DNA from: Inediibacterium massiliense
GTDB lineage: Bacteria > Bacillota > Clostridia > Peptostreptococcales > Thermotaleaceae
NCBI RefSeq assembly: GCF_001282725.1
Contig: NZ_LN876586.1
Coordinates: 645,009-709,008 of the forward strand
DNA: 64,000 nucleotides
Direction: 5' to 3'
Positions 8,635 to 21,867 of this stretch are shown in pieces. A program made the translations under genes and the position numbers. Below the pieces are notes generated by a model. It saw nothing but the letters and a program-made list of their open reading frames with translations, did no database searches and was not told the origin of the DNA. The first letter of the stretch is position 1, and every line of letters starts with the position of its first letter.

Positions 8635-8657
8635 TCTTATATAAGATTACTTTTTTA
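8624..8657 (+). terminator. Terminator of the YerC-like gene
   Basis: A long perfect stem (AAAAAAGTAATCTTAT / ATAAGATTACTTTTTT) overlaps the end of the gene. Confidence 0.88.
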
Positions 8658-8669
8658 GTCTTTTTAGGA

Positions 8670-8707
8670 CATGAGCAATTCCGGTAGGAATATGCGAATT
8701 TTTTGAT
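8670..8707. repeat. Family B intergenic repeat, partial copy B1
   Basis: The segment CATGAGCAATTCCGGTAGG continuing into TATGCGAATTTTTT matches the right end of copy B2 near 20.1 kb with one or two changes. ATTCC and GGAAT form a small hairpin followed by a T-run. Only the 3' third of the full unit is present. Confidence 0.75.
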
Positions 8708-8823
8708 AAAATATTGATTTTTGTATATACTTTATCTATTATTAAAAACAAAGAAGGTCAATAATTATAATAAAAAATCTATTATAAATAGTAGCTTAGA
8801 ATATAGTCTTAGGAGGATGAAAT

Positions 8824-9729
8824 ATGGAGTACAAAGATTATTATCAAATATTAGGAGTAGAAAAAGAAGCATCACAAGGAGAAATAAAAAGTACCTATAG
8901 AAAGCTCGCTAAAAAATATCATCCTGACGCCAATCCCAATAACAAAGAAGCAGAGGAGAAATTCAAATCTATCAATGAAGCTTATGAAGTTTTAGGAGAT
9001 GAAGAGAAAAGAAAAAAATATGATCAATTTGGAAGTGGATATAATTTTGAGCATGGTTCCAATTTTGATCCATCACAGTTTGGTTTTGGAGGATTCGCGT
9101 CCAGTAATAGAGGAGATTTCAGTGACTTTTTCAATACTATTTTTGGTGGTGGAAATGTTCATATGGATAATTTGTTTGGGGGATTTAGTCAAAGAGGTTG
9201 TGGCGGCTGCTCATCAAAAGGACAAGATGTGGAAACTAAAATAGATATTACACTAGAAGATGCTTATTGTGGAATTACAAAAAATATTTCTATCAAAATG
9301 GGTTCTCAGAAAAAAAGTGTTTCTGTAAAAGTTCCGTCGGGAATTTTACCTGGAAAGAAAATTAAGTTAAAAGGTCAGGGAAAAAATGGAGGGGATTTGT
9401 ATTTAAAGGTTCATATAATAGAGTCTAAAGATTTTGAATTAAAAGGATTAGATCTTTATACAACTATTGATCTTACACCTTGGGGGGCAGCTTTTGGAGA
9501 AGAGGTTATAGTACCTACGCTTACAGGAAAAATAAAAGTAAAGATTCCTGCAAATATGCAACCAGATGGAAAAATAAAAATTTCTAAAAAGGGATATAAG
9601 GATCTAAAAGGAAATATGGGAGATTTATATATAAAGATACGTATTGTAAATCCACCTATTTTAACGAAAGAAGAGATAGAGTTATATAATAGATTAAGAG
9701 AAGTTTCTTCATTTCAACCAAGAGGTTAA
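8824..9729 (+). CDS. DnaJ-type co-chaperone without zinc finger (CbpA-like)
   Basis: Hsp40 co-chaperone that stimulates DnaK ATPase. Residues 1-70 are a J domain with the essential HPD ([11 protein letters not shown]). A Gly/Phe-rich linker follows (about 75-130). Two beta-domains of the DnaJ C-terminal type end the protein ([22 protein letters not shown]). The four CxxCxGxG zinc repeats of true DnaJ are absent; a lone CGGCSS lies in the linker. At 301 residues it matches the CbpA class. AGGAGG precedes the ATG. It is monocistronic. Confidence 0.88.
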   Translation: MEYKDYYQILGVEKEASQGEIKSTYRKLAKKYHPDANPNNKEAEEKFKSINEAYEVLGDEEKRKKYDQFGSGYNFEHGSNFDPSQFGFGGFASSNRGDFSDFFNTIFGGGNVHMDNLFGGFSQRGCGGCSSKGQDVETKIDITLEDAYCGITKNISIKMGSQKKSVSVKVPSGILPGKKIKLKGQGKNGGDLYLKVHIIESKDFELKGLDLYTTIDLTPWGAAFGEEVIVPTLTGKIKVKIPANMQPDGKIKISKKGYKDLKGNMGDLYIKIRIVNPPILTKEEIELYNRLREVSSFQPRG

Positions 9730-9737
9730 TATGAATA

Positions 9738-9785
9738 AATAAGCCTATTGATAGAAAAAACATCTATGAATAGGCTTTATTTATA
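9738..9785 (+). terminator. Terminator of the CbpA-like gene
   Basis: AAATAAGCCTAT pairs with ATAGGCTTTATTT around a partly paired loop. Confidence 0.75.
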
Positions 9786-9965
9786 TTGGAATGAAAAGTT
9801 TTTTCATGAATAATTGATTGAATAATGGTATTTATTTCTAACATAGATACAATAATAGAAACAAAGAGTATTGGTTTTTAAAATGAAATATAATATGTTT
9901 ATTGATTTGAAGATATATTATGGGGTATAAAAATAAGGGAATTTTTATAGAAAAGAAGTGAGAAT

Positions 9966-10874
9966 ATGATAAAAAACATAGGTTATGCTTGTATTAATAC
10001 TCATCTAAAGCCTAGGGGATTTAAGGAATGTAGGATTGCCTCTGTTTATAAATATGGAATAGATTATTTAAAAAAAAAAAAAGCAATGATGAATAATTTA
10101 AGTTTAACAAAAGATATTTTAAAATGGAATATAGAACATGATATATATCTGTATAGAGTAACGAGTACTCTTTTACCATTAGTAACGCATAAAGATTTAT
10201 TAAAAGATTTTTCGTGGAGATGGCAGCAGGATGATAACATTTTAGAAGGATTAGAGGAAATCAAAAAAATAGTTATAAAAGAAAATATTCGCCTTTCTAT
10301 GCATCCAGATCAATTTACTGTTTTAAATAGTCCAAAAGAGGAAGTAGTACATAATAGTATCATTCATTTAAGATATCATCAAGAGGTTTTAACAAAAATG
10401 GGAGGTGCAGATTTAATTATTCATACAGGTGGGGTTTATGGAGAGAAGGAAGCTTCTATAGATAGATTTATAAAAAATTATGAAAACTTAGACAAGGAAT
10501 TGAAAAAAACATTAAGACTGGAAAATGATGATAAGTCCTATACCATCCAAGATGTTTTAAAAATTTATAAAAAAATAAATATTCCTGTTGTATTAGATAT
10601 TCATCATCATCATTGTCATCAAAAAGATCCCCATGTACCTATAGATGAAATTATATCTACATGGAAAAATACAAATTTGATTCCTAAAATGCATATTAGT
10701 AGTGGAAGAGAAGGAATCACAGATCGGCGTCATCATGATTATATTTTAGAAAGTGATTTTTTATCATTTAGCAATTTGATAAAAAATGTAGATGTGGACT
10801 TAATGATAGAAGCAAAAGAAAAAGAGAGAGCTGTACTTCAAATAAAAGAAAAATTTTTTATGGATAGGAGGTAA
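9966..10874 (+). CDS. uvsE: UV DNA damage endonuclease
   Basis: UVDE-type repair nuclease that nicks 5' to UV photoproducts and other lesions, starting an alternative excision repair path. The TIM-barrel protein (302 residues) begins with the typical IGYACINTHLKPRGF. It carries metal-binding segments LSMHPDQFTVLNSP, IIHTGG, LRLENDDKSYT, LDIHHHHCH and IEAKEKE, consistent with the conserved His, Glu and Asp ligands. RBS is AGAAGTGAG. The next gene begins 4 bp after its stop. Confidence 0.93.
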   Translation: MIKNIGYACINTHLKPRGFKECRIASVYKYGIDYLKKKKAMMNNLSLTKDILKWNIEHDIYLYRVTSTLLPLVTHKDLLKDFSWRWQQDDNILEGLEEIKKIVIKENIRLSMHPDQFTVLNSPKEEVVHNSIIHLRYHQEVLTKMGGADLIIHTGGVYGEKEASIDRFIKNYENLDKELKKTLRLENDDKSYTIQDVLKIYKKINIPVVLDIHHHHCHQKDPHVPIDEIISTWKNTNLIPKMHISSGREGITDRRHHDYILESDFLSFSNLIKNVDVDLMIEAKEKERAVLQIKEKFFMDRR

Positions 10875-10878
10875 GTAT

Positions 10879-11793
10879 ATGGAAACCATTTTAAAGAATA
10901 AGATTTCAATAGGAATAAGTGCTTGCATATATGGATGTAGAGTAAGATACAATCAAAAAGGAATAGATATGGTAAAATATTTAGGAAGAAATATAAATAA
11001 TTTTTCCTTTATGCCTGTATGTCCTGAATGTATGGCAGGACTGGGAACTCCTAGAAATGCAATAAAAATTGTAAAAGGTAGTGGAGAGGATGTATGGAGT
11101 GGAGCTGCAAAAGTTATAAGTAGTAAAGGAGAAGATTTAACAGAAAGATTAAAAAAAGGTTCTAGTAGATCTATGGATATTTTAGAAGATGCAAAAATGG
11201 ATGCTTTTATTTTTATGGAAGGAAGTCCTTCTTGTGGAATTTATAGGACTACTCTTAAAAATAAAAGATTAGGTACACCGCCTGGAGTTTTTGGGTCTTT
11301 ATTGCTAAAGGAAAAAATATTTTTAATTCCAGGGTTAGATCTTCAAAGTCCTATCAAAGCATGGGATTGGCTCAGAAGACTTTATGCATTTGTATGGCTT
11401 AAGAATTTATCTATTCAAAATAAAAAACAAGTCTATGGAATGTGGCATACTATGAAGTTTTTATGCCAAGAGATTGATGAGAAAAATGCTAGGCAAATAG
11501 GAAAAGAGCTTGCTAACTTTGACGAATGGAATGTAGAGTTTATAGAGAAAAAAAGAGAAGAAATTTTAAATATTTTAAGAAAACCTTCTACAGTAGCCAA
11601 AATAAAACAAATGCTTTGGAAAAATTATATTCATTATAAAAGAAAGTTAGGAAAAGAGCTTGAATTTATAAAAGAACCTACAACTTTAAGAGGAATGACA
11701 CAAATTGCAAAAGAGCTTATGTTAATGGAAAAAGAATCATTCCAAAATAATTATGTATTTGGTTCCTCTCCTATATTACATAGAAGGTTATAA
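10879..11793 (+). CDS. DUF523-DUF1722 fusion protein (YbgA-like)
   Basis: Protein of 304 residues of unknown chemistry. Residues about 8-150 match DUF523, with conserved cysteines (SACIYGCRVRYN, MPVCPEC, EGSPSCGIYRT). Residues about 180-300 match the DUF1722/YbgA type (YGMWHTMKFLCQ, WKNYIHYKRKLG). It is almost certainly cotranscribed with uvsE (4-bp gap, RBS GGAGG inside the uvsE end). In E. coli the DUF1722 protein YbgA lies next to the photolyase gene, so a link to UV or thiol chemistry is suggested by context only. Confidence 0.82.
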   Translation: METILKNKISIGISACIYGCRVRYNQKGIDMVKYLGRNINNFSFMPVCPECMAGLGTPRNAIKIVKGSGEDVWSGAAKVISSKGEDLTERLKKGSSRSMDILEDAKMDAFIFMEGSPSCGIYRTTLKNKRLGTPPGVFGSLLLKEKIFLIPGLDLQSPIKAWDWLRRLYAFVWLKNLSIQNKKQVYGMWHTMKFLCQEIDEKNARQIGKELANFDEWNVEFIEKKREEILNILRKPSTVAKIKQMLWKNYIHYKRKLGKELEFIKEPTTLRGMTQIAKELMLMEKESFQNNYVFGSSPILHRRL

Positions 11794-11819
11794 AAAGTTC
11801 TGTATTAAGGACTTTTTTC
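11792..11819 (+). terminator. Terminator of uvsE operon
   Basis: AAAAAGTTCT and AGGACTTTTT form an imperfect stem followed by T-rich sequence. Confidence 0.65.
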
Positions 11820-11966
11820 TCTATTGTGTTGTTCCACCATGCTAATATTGTATATATACCAAAAAATGGGAATCAATTATCCATTTCAATAAAGCAAAAT
11901 GTAGTATTTGTGAGAGTTTTAGAATTCTGAAACGAACTATAGTAGATGGAATAAGGGGGAATTTAG

Positions 11967-13742
11967 ATGAAGAAAATAAAGTATAAAATATCTATAGCTA
12001 TTGTAATGACTTGTTTGATTCTTTCTGGAATCTTAGGTGGATATAATTTAATGAATATGAAAATTGATCATCAAAATGAAATTAATATATTTAAGAAAAA
12101 TCTATTAAATGATTATGATGGAATGATTAAAAATGAAGTACATACAGCGATTGGTTCATTAGAATATGCATATGATCAGTATGAGTCTGGAAAGATGAGT
12201 GAAGAAGAAGCAAAAGAGTTGGGAAAATCCCTTGTAAAAAAATTACGGTATGGAAATGATGGATACTTTTGGATAGATGATACAAATGGAATATTAATTG
12301 CTCATCCAATGATTGAAGGTCAAGAAGGAGATAATAGAATCAATATTCAAGACCCTAAAGGAACCTTTTTAATACAAAATATTATTCAAGCTGTAAAAGA
12401 TAAAGGATATACAGAGTTTATGTGGGAAAAACCAGAGGAGGTAGGAACGGGAAAATTATCTGAAAAAAGAACATATTCAGAACTATTTGCCCCTTGGAAG
12501 TGGATTGTAAGTACTGGAAATTATATTGATGATATTGATAGGATTGTTCAAGAAAGAATTACAGAACAAGAGAAACTTTTAAAAGAGAAAATTATTTTTA
12601 CAGGGATATTTATAATTCTATCTATTGTGATTACTTCAGGTATTGCTTTATTCTTGAGTGGTAAAATAGCCAATCCAATCCTTCAAATTATAAAAAATAT
12701 TAGTAAAGATGAATATGGAAACATACAAATAAAAGAAATTCATGTTCAAACCAAAGATGAAATTGGACAGTTGGCAAATAGTATGAATGAAATGCTCAAT
12801 CAAGTAAAGAATTTTGTAAATAAAGTAAATTCATCTTGCCAGATATTGGTATACAATGGAGAAAAAACACAAAAAATAGCGACCATCTTAGAAGGACAAA
12901 CAGATGAAACACGAATGGCTACAGAATCTATTACAAGTTATATGGAAGATTCCTCAGCAGCAGCACAGCAAATTAGTTCCGCTGTGGAAGAGATAGAAAA
13001 AGCTATTGATTCTATTGCACAAATGGCAGAACAAGGAGCTACTCTTTCAAATGATGTAAGTAAAAGAGCAAATCATATGACGCAACATACTATAAATGTT
13101 AAAGAAGAAACAAATACAATTTATACAGAAACAAAGGAAGCGTTAACAGAAGCTATAAAGGAAGCTCAAAAAGTAAAACAAATTTATATATTATCTGATG
13201 AAATTAGTAAAATTGCAGAACAAACCAATCTACTTGCCCTCAATGCCAATATAGAAGCAGCAAGAGCAGGTGAGGCTGGAAGGGGATTTTCTGTAGTTGC
13301 GAATGAAATAAGAGAATTATCAGAGCATACAGCTCATACTGTAAAATCTATACAACAAATAGTAGACGTAAGTATTGGGTCAGTAGATGGCTTAGTAGAT
13401 CATTCAAAGAATATTTTAGATTTTATTGATAAAAAAGTTCTTCGTGAGTATGAAGAATTAGTAAGAGCAGGAGTACAATATGATGAAGATGCTAAAAATC
13501 TAAATGGATTTATGACAGATTTAAGTGCTACATCAGAAGAATTAAGTGCATCTATGATGGAAGTTTCTAAATCTACCAATGAAGTTGCAGTAAAGGTTTC
13601 AGAAGGAGCAGAAACCATAGGCTCTATCAATGAACAGGCTGCTACTATTGCAAATCATACAAAAGAAATAACTGATGGTGCAAAAGATAATATAAAAGAA
13701 ATACAAGATTTAAAAGAAATAGTATCTACTTTTAAGATTTGA
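11967..13742 (+). CDS. Methyl-accepting chemotaxis protein, Cache type
   Basis: Transmembrane chemoreceptor (591 residues). A first helix at about residues 8-28 and a second at about 208-230 enclose an extracellular single-Cache domain whose typical block reads [25 protein letters not shown] segment follows, then the signalling domain with the kinase-control tip [20 protein letters not shown]. Relatives bind small carboxylates or amino acids; the ligand here is unknown. AAGGGGGA precedes the ATG. No che genes are nearby, so it is an orphan receptor. Confidence 0.93.
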   Translation: MKKIKYKISIAIVMTCLILSGILGGYNLMNMKIDHQNEINIFKKNLLNDYDGMIKNEVHTAIGSLEYAYDQYESGKMSEEEAKELGKSLVKKLRYGNDGYFWIDDTNGILIAHPMIEGQEGDNRINIQDPKGTFLIQNIIQAVKDKGYTEFMWEKPEEVGTGKLSEKRTYSELFAPWKWIVSTGNYIDDIDRIVQERITEQEKLLKEKIIFTGIFIILSIVITSGIALFLSGKIANPILQIIKNISKDEYGNIQIKEIHVQTKDEIGQLANSMNEMLNQVKNFVNKVNSSCQILVYNGEKTQKIATILEGQTDETRMATESITSYMEDSSAAAQQISSAVEEIEKAIDSIAQMAEQGATLSNDVSKRANHMTQHTINVKEETNTIYTETKEALTEAIKEAQKVKQIYILSDEISKIAEQTNLLALNANIEAARAGEAGRGFSVVANEIRELSEHTAHTVKSIQQIVDVSIGSVDGLVDHSKNILDFIDKKVLREYEELVRAGVQYDEDAKNLNGFMTDLSATSEELSASMMEVSKSTNEVAVKVSEGAETIGSINEQAATIANHTKEITDGAKDNIKEIQDLKEIVSTFKI

Positions 13743-13887
13743 AAAATGTAGAATATAATGATGGATCAAAGTAGATTTTTAAAGCATATTTTCAAACAGA
13801 AGTTTCCATATTATTCAAAATATGATAACCTATCTATAGAGTTTCAAAATTTTATTTCAAATAGAGAAAATCAAAAGGGGATTCATT

Positions 13888-14637
13888 ATGGAAATTCAAG
13901 ATGCTTTTCAGACATGGATGCAAACAATACTCAACATAAACAACTTTTATACTATATCCAATTCCATCATGGTGATTAGTACTATAATTGTATGGGCTCG
14001 CTTAGCTTTCTTCATTTTTGTGATTTTTTATGTATATGAAGATGCTCCAAAGTATAGTATGAATAAATTTGTATGGCTTGCTATAGTTATATTTGTTCCT
14101 AAACATATAGGATTTATGACTTATGTGGTCATAAGAACAATTAAACAACATTTTCCTAAAGAAAATAAATTTTCCGTAGAACATTCCATAAACATATCAA
14201 ATGAAAATAGTACGATGAATAAAAATTTGTTCTATAAAGTGATTAGCGTATGGATCATGATCACTATATTGGTTACTGCTATTTATATGGTTGATAAAGA
14301 AAAAATAAAATCTGAAGAGAATATAGAGTTTGGAGTGATTCGAGAAGAAAATTCCTTTAAAGATGAATATAAAGATTTTTCGGGAAAAGAAGTAAAAGAA
14401 ATATGGTTTGGAGAAAATGGTATTTTAGAGATTCATTATGATTCAAAGGTAAAAAAAGGTGAGCTGATATTAGGAGTATATGAATATAATGGAGAGCCTA
14501 TAGAAACATTTAAAACAAATAAAAGGGGAGTTACGACTATTAGTATAGAAAAAAATAGAATATATAAGTTGATTGCAGAGGGGAGCGATACAAAAGGCTA
14601 TTATAGATTTTCTTGGGAATTCAACAAAGAGGAATAA
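13888..14637 (+). CDS. Membrane protein with PLDc_N-like helices and beta-rich tail
   Basis: Unrecognised protein of 249 residues. Two hydrophobic helices at about residues 28-80 resemble the phospholipase-D N-terminal anchor pattern (FVWLAIVIFVPKHIGFMTYV), and a third helix spans about 113-135. The C-terminal 100 residues are polar and beta-rich (EIWFGENGILEIHYDSKVKK) and should be outside the cell. AAAGGGG upstream supports the ATG. It lies between the chemoreceptor and another envelope protein. The PLDc_N resemblance is weak. Confidence 0.6.
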   Translation: MEIQDAFQTWMQTILNINNFYTISNSIMVISTIIVWARLAFFIFVIFYVYEDAPKYSMNKFVWLAIVIFVPKHIGFMTYVVIRTIKQHFPKENKFSVEHSINISNENSTMNKNLFYKVISVWIMITILVTAIYMVDKEKIKSEENIEFGVIREENSFKDEYKDFSGKEVKEIWFGENGILEIHYDSKVKKGELILGVYEYNGEPIETFKTNKRGVTTISIEKNRIYKLIAEGSDTKGYYRFSWEFNKEE

Positions 14638-14719
14638 AAGAGTGATAAAAAATTGTAGAAACTCAAATTTGCATCAAGACAGTATAACATACTATTGCAT
14701 TAGCAGGGAGATAAAAAAG

Positions 14720-15376
14720 ATGAAACAGAGAATTGTTTTATTGGTGTTAATTTTTATATTGACGTGTTTTAATTTAACTATAAATGCAGAGGCAATTTTA
14801 AACTCAGAAAAGATAATTGTTCCTTTATGTTTTATCAGGGAATCATTGAATTGTAAACATCAATTTACACAAGCTGAATTAGAAAAAATAGAAGAATTTA
14901 TAAATATTTTTAGTACAGGTACATCATTGGTAACAGATAGAAATGGCAATTTTTCAAAGGAAAATATAAGAGATTTCCTTGTTGAATATTATTTATACAG
15001 GACGTGTTCACCTAATGTAGAATATACAAATTTATTCTATATAGGAAAAAAAGAAGATATAGAGCAACTAGCATATTTATATTTTGATATGGAAATTGAA
15101 CATGGATTTAAGGATAAAGAGTGTTATGAATATAAAGATGGAAAATACTATAGACCTGATGGAGATTATGGAGATATCAGCTTTTTTAAATTAGACAAAA
15201 TTAAATCTATTGGAAATAACAAATATATTGTACAAGGAAGACAAGTAATAGAAGATGTAGATATGTTTGGGAAAGAAAAGTTAGATGCCATTGAAACGGT
15301 TGAAGCTACAATTGAAAAGAAAGATGGTAGGTATGTTTTAAGAAAATTTAAAATGACTGATGTGAATAAAAATTAA
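14720..15376 (+). CDS. Secreted protein of unknown function
   Basis: Predicted exported protein of 218 residues. MKQRIVLLVLIFILTCF followed by NLTINAEA is a typical signal peptide. The ATG at 14720 is chosen over earlier in-frame codons because GCAGGGAG precedes it and the signal then starts at the N-terminus. The mature part is acidic and tyrosine-rich, with no motif I recognise; KSIGNNKYIVQGRQVIEDVD suggests an NTF2-like or beta-sheet fold, which is inference. The gene is 82 bp downstream of the preceding membrane protein and may be cotranscribed. Confidence 0.6.
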   Translation: MKQRIVLLVLIFILTCFNLTINAEAILNSEKIIVPLCFIRESLNCKHQFTQAELEKIEEFINIFSTGTSLVTDRNGNFSKENIRDFLVEYYLYRTCSPNVEYTNLFYIGKKEDIEQLAYLYFDMEIEHGFKDKECYEYKDGKYYRPDGDYGDISFFKLDKIKSIGNNKYIVQGRQVIEDVDMFGKEKLDAIETVEATIEKKDGRYVLRKFKMTDVNKN

Positions 15377-15494
15377 GATATATTTTTTACTATATAAAGA
15401 TGTAAACACACTATAAGGCTGTATTTTGTCAGAGAATCATTATAAAAATAGAAATCTTGCAATTGCAAAACAAATGTTCGATTAGGCTATGGAA

Positions 15495-15540
15495 AGACTA
15501 GAAAATATGATATACTATTTTCTAGTCTAAATTATTTTTA
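15495..15540 (+). terminator. Hairpin terminator upstream of pcrA
   Basis: A perfect 13-bp stem (AGACTAGAAAATA / TATTTTCTAGTCT) is followed by AAATTATTTTTA. It ends the preceding unit 30 bp before the pcrA start. Confidence 0.7.
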
Positions 15541-15571
15541 TATGAGAATTACAAAAGAAAGGAGTAAGAGT

Positions 15572-19758
<4,187 letters not shown>

Positions 19759-19773
19759 AGCCAGCTTTTGCTG

Positions 19774-19979
19774 ATTGAGCTTATAAATAAAGTCATAAAA
19801 AACTTCACTAAATTTTCAAATTTGGAAAATATATAGAAAAGGTCAAAAATAGCATTACAAACTCGCTATGCTCAAACAGTGTAATGCTAATCATTTTTTC
19901 ACTTATTCTATATTTTCACAAATTCTTAATGATTGTTCCTAATTTTTATGACTTTGCTTAAATATATAATAGTTAAAAA
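19774..19979. repeat. Family A palindromic element, copy A2
   Basis: A 206-bp non-coding unit homologous to A1, with the same outer arms (AAAGTCATAAAA at 19789 and its complement ending near 19956) and central hairpin AGCATTACA / TGTAATGCT. It is flanked by the perfect 13-bp direct repeat CCAGCTTTTGCTG (19761-19773 and 19980-19992), which is the stem and loop of the ligA terminator. Insertion into the terminator with duplication of its stem is inferred. Confidence 0.85.
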
Positions 19980-20004
19980 CCAGCTTTTGCTGGTTTTGTT
20001 TTAT
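19976..20004 (+). terminator. Terminator of ligA, displaced by element A2
   Basis: AAAACCAGC / GCTGGTTTT stem with a TTTT loop, followed by GTTTTATT. A partial duplicate (19761-19773) follows ligA directly, left of element A2. Confidence 0.8.
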
Positions 20005-20072
20005 TCTTTAGGAAATTATATAAATGAATAAGTTGTGGATAATTTTAGAAAGAAAGATTTTCATCAAATTTT

Positions 20073-20152
20073 AAGCAACGGAAATTCTGAATGAAATGAA
20101 AGAATTTCGTTGGCGTCATGAGCAATTCCGATAGGAATATGCGAATTTTTTA
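20073..20152. repeat. Family B intergenic repeat, full copy B2
   Basis: An 80-bp unit beginning AAGCAACGGAAATTCT and ending ATGCGAATTTTTTA. AACGGAAATTCT pairs with AGAATTTCGTT (one bulged G), and a second small hairpin ATTCC / GGAAT precedes the T-run. Homologous segments occur at 8670 (partial), 24849 (reverse, inside A4) and 59049 (reverse). It ends immediately before the gatC ribosome-binding site, so it lies in the gatCAB leader. Confidence 0.82.
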
Positions 20153-20172
20153 TGTTAGGAAGGAGAATGAGG

Positions 20173-20445
20173 ATGAATATAGATCATATTGCTGAACTTT
20201 CTAAAATCAAATTAAGTGAATATGAAAAAGAAAAAATGATAGATGATTTTGGGAGAACAATTGATTTTGTAGATGGGTTAAAAGAAGTGAATGTAGATGA
20301 AGTTTCTCCTACTTATCATGTTTTGAATATAGAAAATGTATATAGAGAAGATCAAATATTACCTTCTATGAAGCAAGATGAAGTTTTAAAGAATGCACCT
20401 AAAAAAAATGATGGATATTTTCAGGTGCCAAGGATGATAGAATAG
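20173..20445 (+). CDS. gatC: Asp-tRNA(Asn)/Glu-tRNA(Gln) amidotransferase subunit C
   Basis: Small stabilising subunit of GatCAB (90 residues), with the usual IDHIAELSKIKLSEYEKE opening and a PTYHVLNIENVYREDQ C-terminal segment. The ATG at 20173 is chosen over 20152, because AGGAAGGAG ends 7-8 nt upstream and the protein then matches the family N-terminus. It is the first gene of gatCAB, with a 5-bp gap to the next RBS region. Confidence 0.92.
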   Translation: MNIDHIAELSKIKLSEYEKEKMIDDFGRTIDFVDGLKEVNVDEVSPTYHVLNIENVYREDQILPSMKQDEVLKNAPKKNDGYFQVPRMIE

Positions 20446-20456
20446 GAGGGGTGATT

Positions 20457-21866
20457 ATGAAGCTTTATGATTTGACTATGCATGAAGTTTTAGAAAAAAT
20501 TAAAAAACAGGAAGTAAGTAAAGAAGATGTTTTAAATACTACTATGAATAGGATGAAAGAAATGGATCCTCATATAGGAGCATATCTTTATGTAAATGAA
20601 AAATTAGATAGCAAAGATGGAGAGCTTTCAGGAATTCCTATGTCTATTAAGGATAATATTTGTACTAAGAATATTCCTACTACTTGTGCATCTAAAATAC
20701 TTAAAAATTTTATCCCTCCTTATGATGCAACTGTTGTAGAGAGACTTTATGAAAATGGATGTATTTTAATAGGGAAAACAAATATGGATGAATTTGGAAT
20801 AGGGTCTTCTACGGAAAACTCTAGTTTTCAAATTACTAAAAATCCATGGAATACAGAGTATGTTCCAGGAGGATCTAGTGGAGGATCAGCAGCATCTGTA
20901 GCATCTTCACAAGCTTATTTTTCTTTAGGAGCAGATACAGGAGGTTCCATTCGACAACCATCAGCATTTTGTGGATTAGTAGGACTAAAACCTACCTATG
21001 GACTTGTATCTAGATATGGACTTATAGCTTATGGATCATCACTAGATCAAATAGGACCAATTACAAAGGATGTTAAGGATTGCGCTATTGTACTCAATCA
21101 TATAGCAGGATATGATTCAAAGGATAGTACTTCTATAAAATGTGAAAAAGTAGATTATACAAAGGAGTTAAAAAAAGATATAAGTGGAACAAAAATAGGA
21201 ATTATTAAAGAATATATAAATGAAAGTATGGATGAGTATGTAAAACATTCTTTTTTTGATGCATGTAAAAAACTTGAAAGCTTAGGAGCTATAGTAGAAG
21301 AAGTATCTATTCCCCATGTAAAATATTCTCTGCCTACATATGAAATTATATCTTCTAGTGAATGTAGTTCCAATTTGTCAAGATTTGATGGAATTCGTTA
21401 TGGAGTTAGAGTACAAAAAGATGAATCTAGTGATTTGTTTGTAGATACAAGGTCTGAGGGTTTTGGAGAAGAAGTAAAAAGAAAGATTTTATTAGGGACT
21501 TTTTTTCTAACAGAAGATGCTTATGAACAATATTATGAAAGAGCATTAAAGGTAAGAACCTTAATCAAAAAGGATTTTAATGAAGCTTTTAAAAAGTTTG
21601 ATGCAGTGATATCTCCTACATCTCCTAATCTTCCATTTAAAATAGGAAAACATACTATAGATAGATACATACAAGATACATACACAGTAGCTGCAAATTT
21701 AGCAGGAATCCCTGCTATTTCTATTCCTTGCGGATGCCAAGAAAACTTATTTATAGGTCTTCAAATTATGGGAAAAGCATTGGATGAAAAGATGATTCTA
21801 AATATTGCCTATGCTTTTGAACAAATTAATGATTATCATAAAAAAAGACCTAATTGGAGGGGATGA
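20457..21866 (+). CDS. gatA: Glutamyl/aspartyl-tRNA amidotransferase subunit A
   Basis: Amidase subunit that releases ammonia from glutamine for transamidation of misacylated tRNA (469 residues). The Ser-cisSer-Lys catalytic triad regions are visible: SIKDNI (Lys), PGGSSGGSAA and GADTGGSIRQPSAF (Ser nucleophile region). The ATG at 20457 is preferred over GTG at 20451, which lies inside the AGGAGGGG ribosome-binding site. The stop is one base before the gatB start. Confidence 0.96.
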   Translation: MKLYDLTMHEVLEKIKKQEVSKEDVLNTTMNRMKEMDPHIGAYLYVNEKLDSKDGELSGIPMSIKDNICTKNIPTTCASKILKNFIPPYDATVVERLYENGCILIGKTNMDEFGIGSSTENSSFQITKNPWNTEYVPGGSSGGSAASVASSQAYFSLGADTGGSIRQPSAFCGLVGLKPTYGLVSRYGLIAYGSSLDQIGPITKDVKDCAIVLNHIAGYDSKDSTSIKCEKVDYTKELKKDISGTKIGIIKEYINESMDEYVKHSFFDACKKLESLGAIVEEVSIPHVKYSLPTYEIISSSECSSNLSRFDGIRYGVRVQKDESSDLFVDTRSEGFGEEVKRKILLGTFFLTEDAYEQYYERALKVRTLIKKDFNEAFKKFDAVISPTSPNLPFKIGKHTIDRYIQDTYTVAANLAGIPAISIPCGCQENLFIGLQIMGKALDEKMILNIAYAFEQINDYHKKRPNWRG

Positions 21867-21867
21867 T

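Noticed and set aside
8670-8707. B1 as the terminator of the YerC-like gene
   Set aside because: A far stronger terminator lies directly at that stop codon (8624-8657), and the B1 sequence recurs elsewhere as a repeat.
13758-13979. Open frame of 73 codons between the chemoreceptor and the PLDc_N-like membrane protein
   Set aside because: No ribosome-binding site, no recognisable sequence, and its second half overlaps the well-supported gene starting at 13888.
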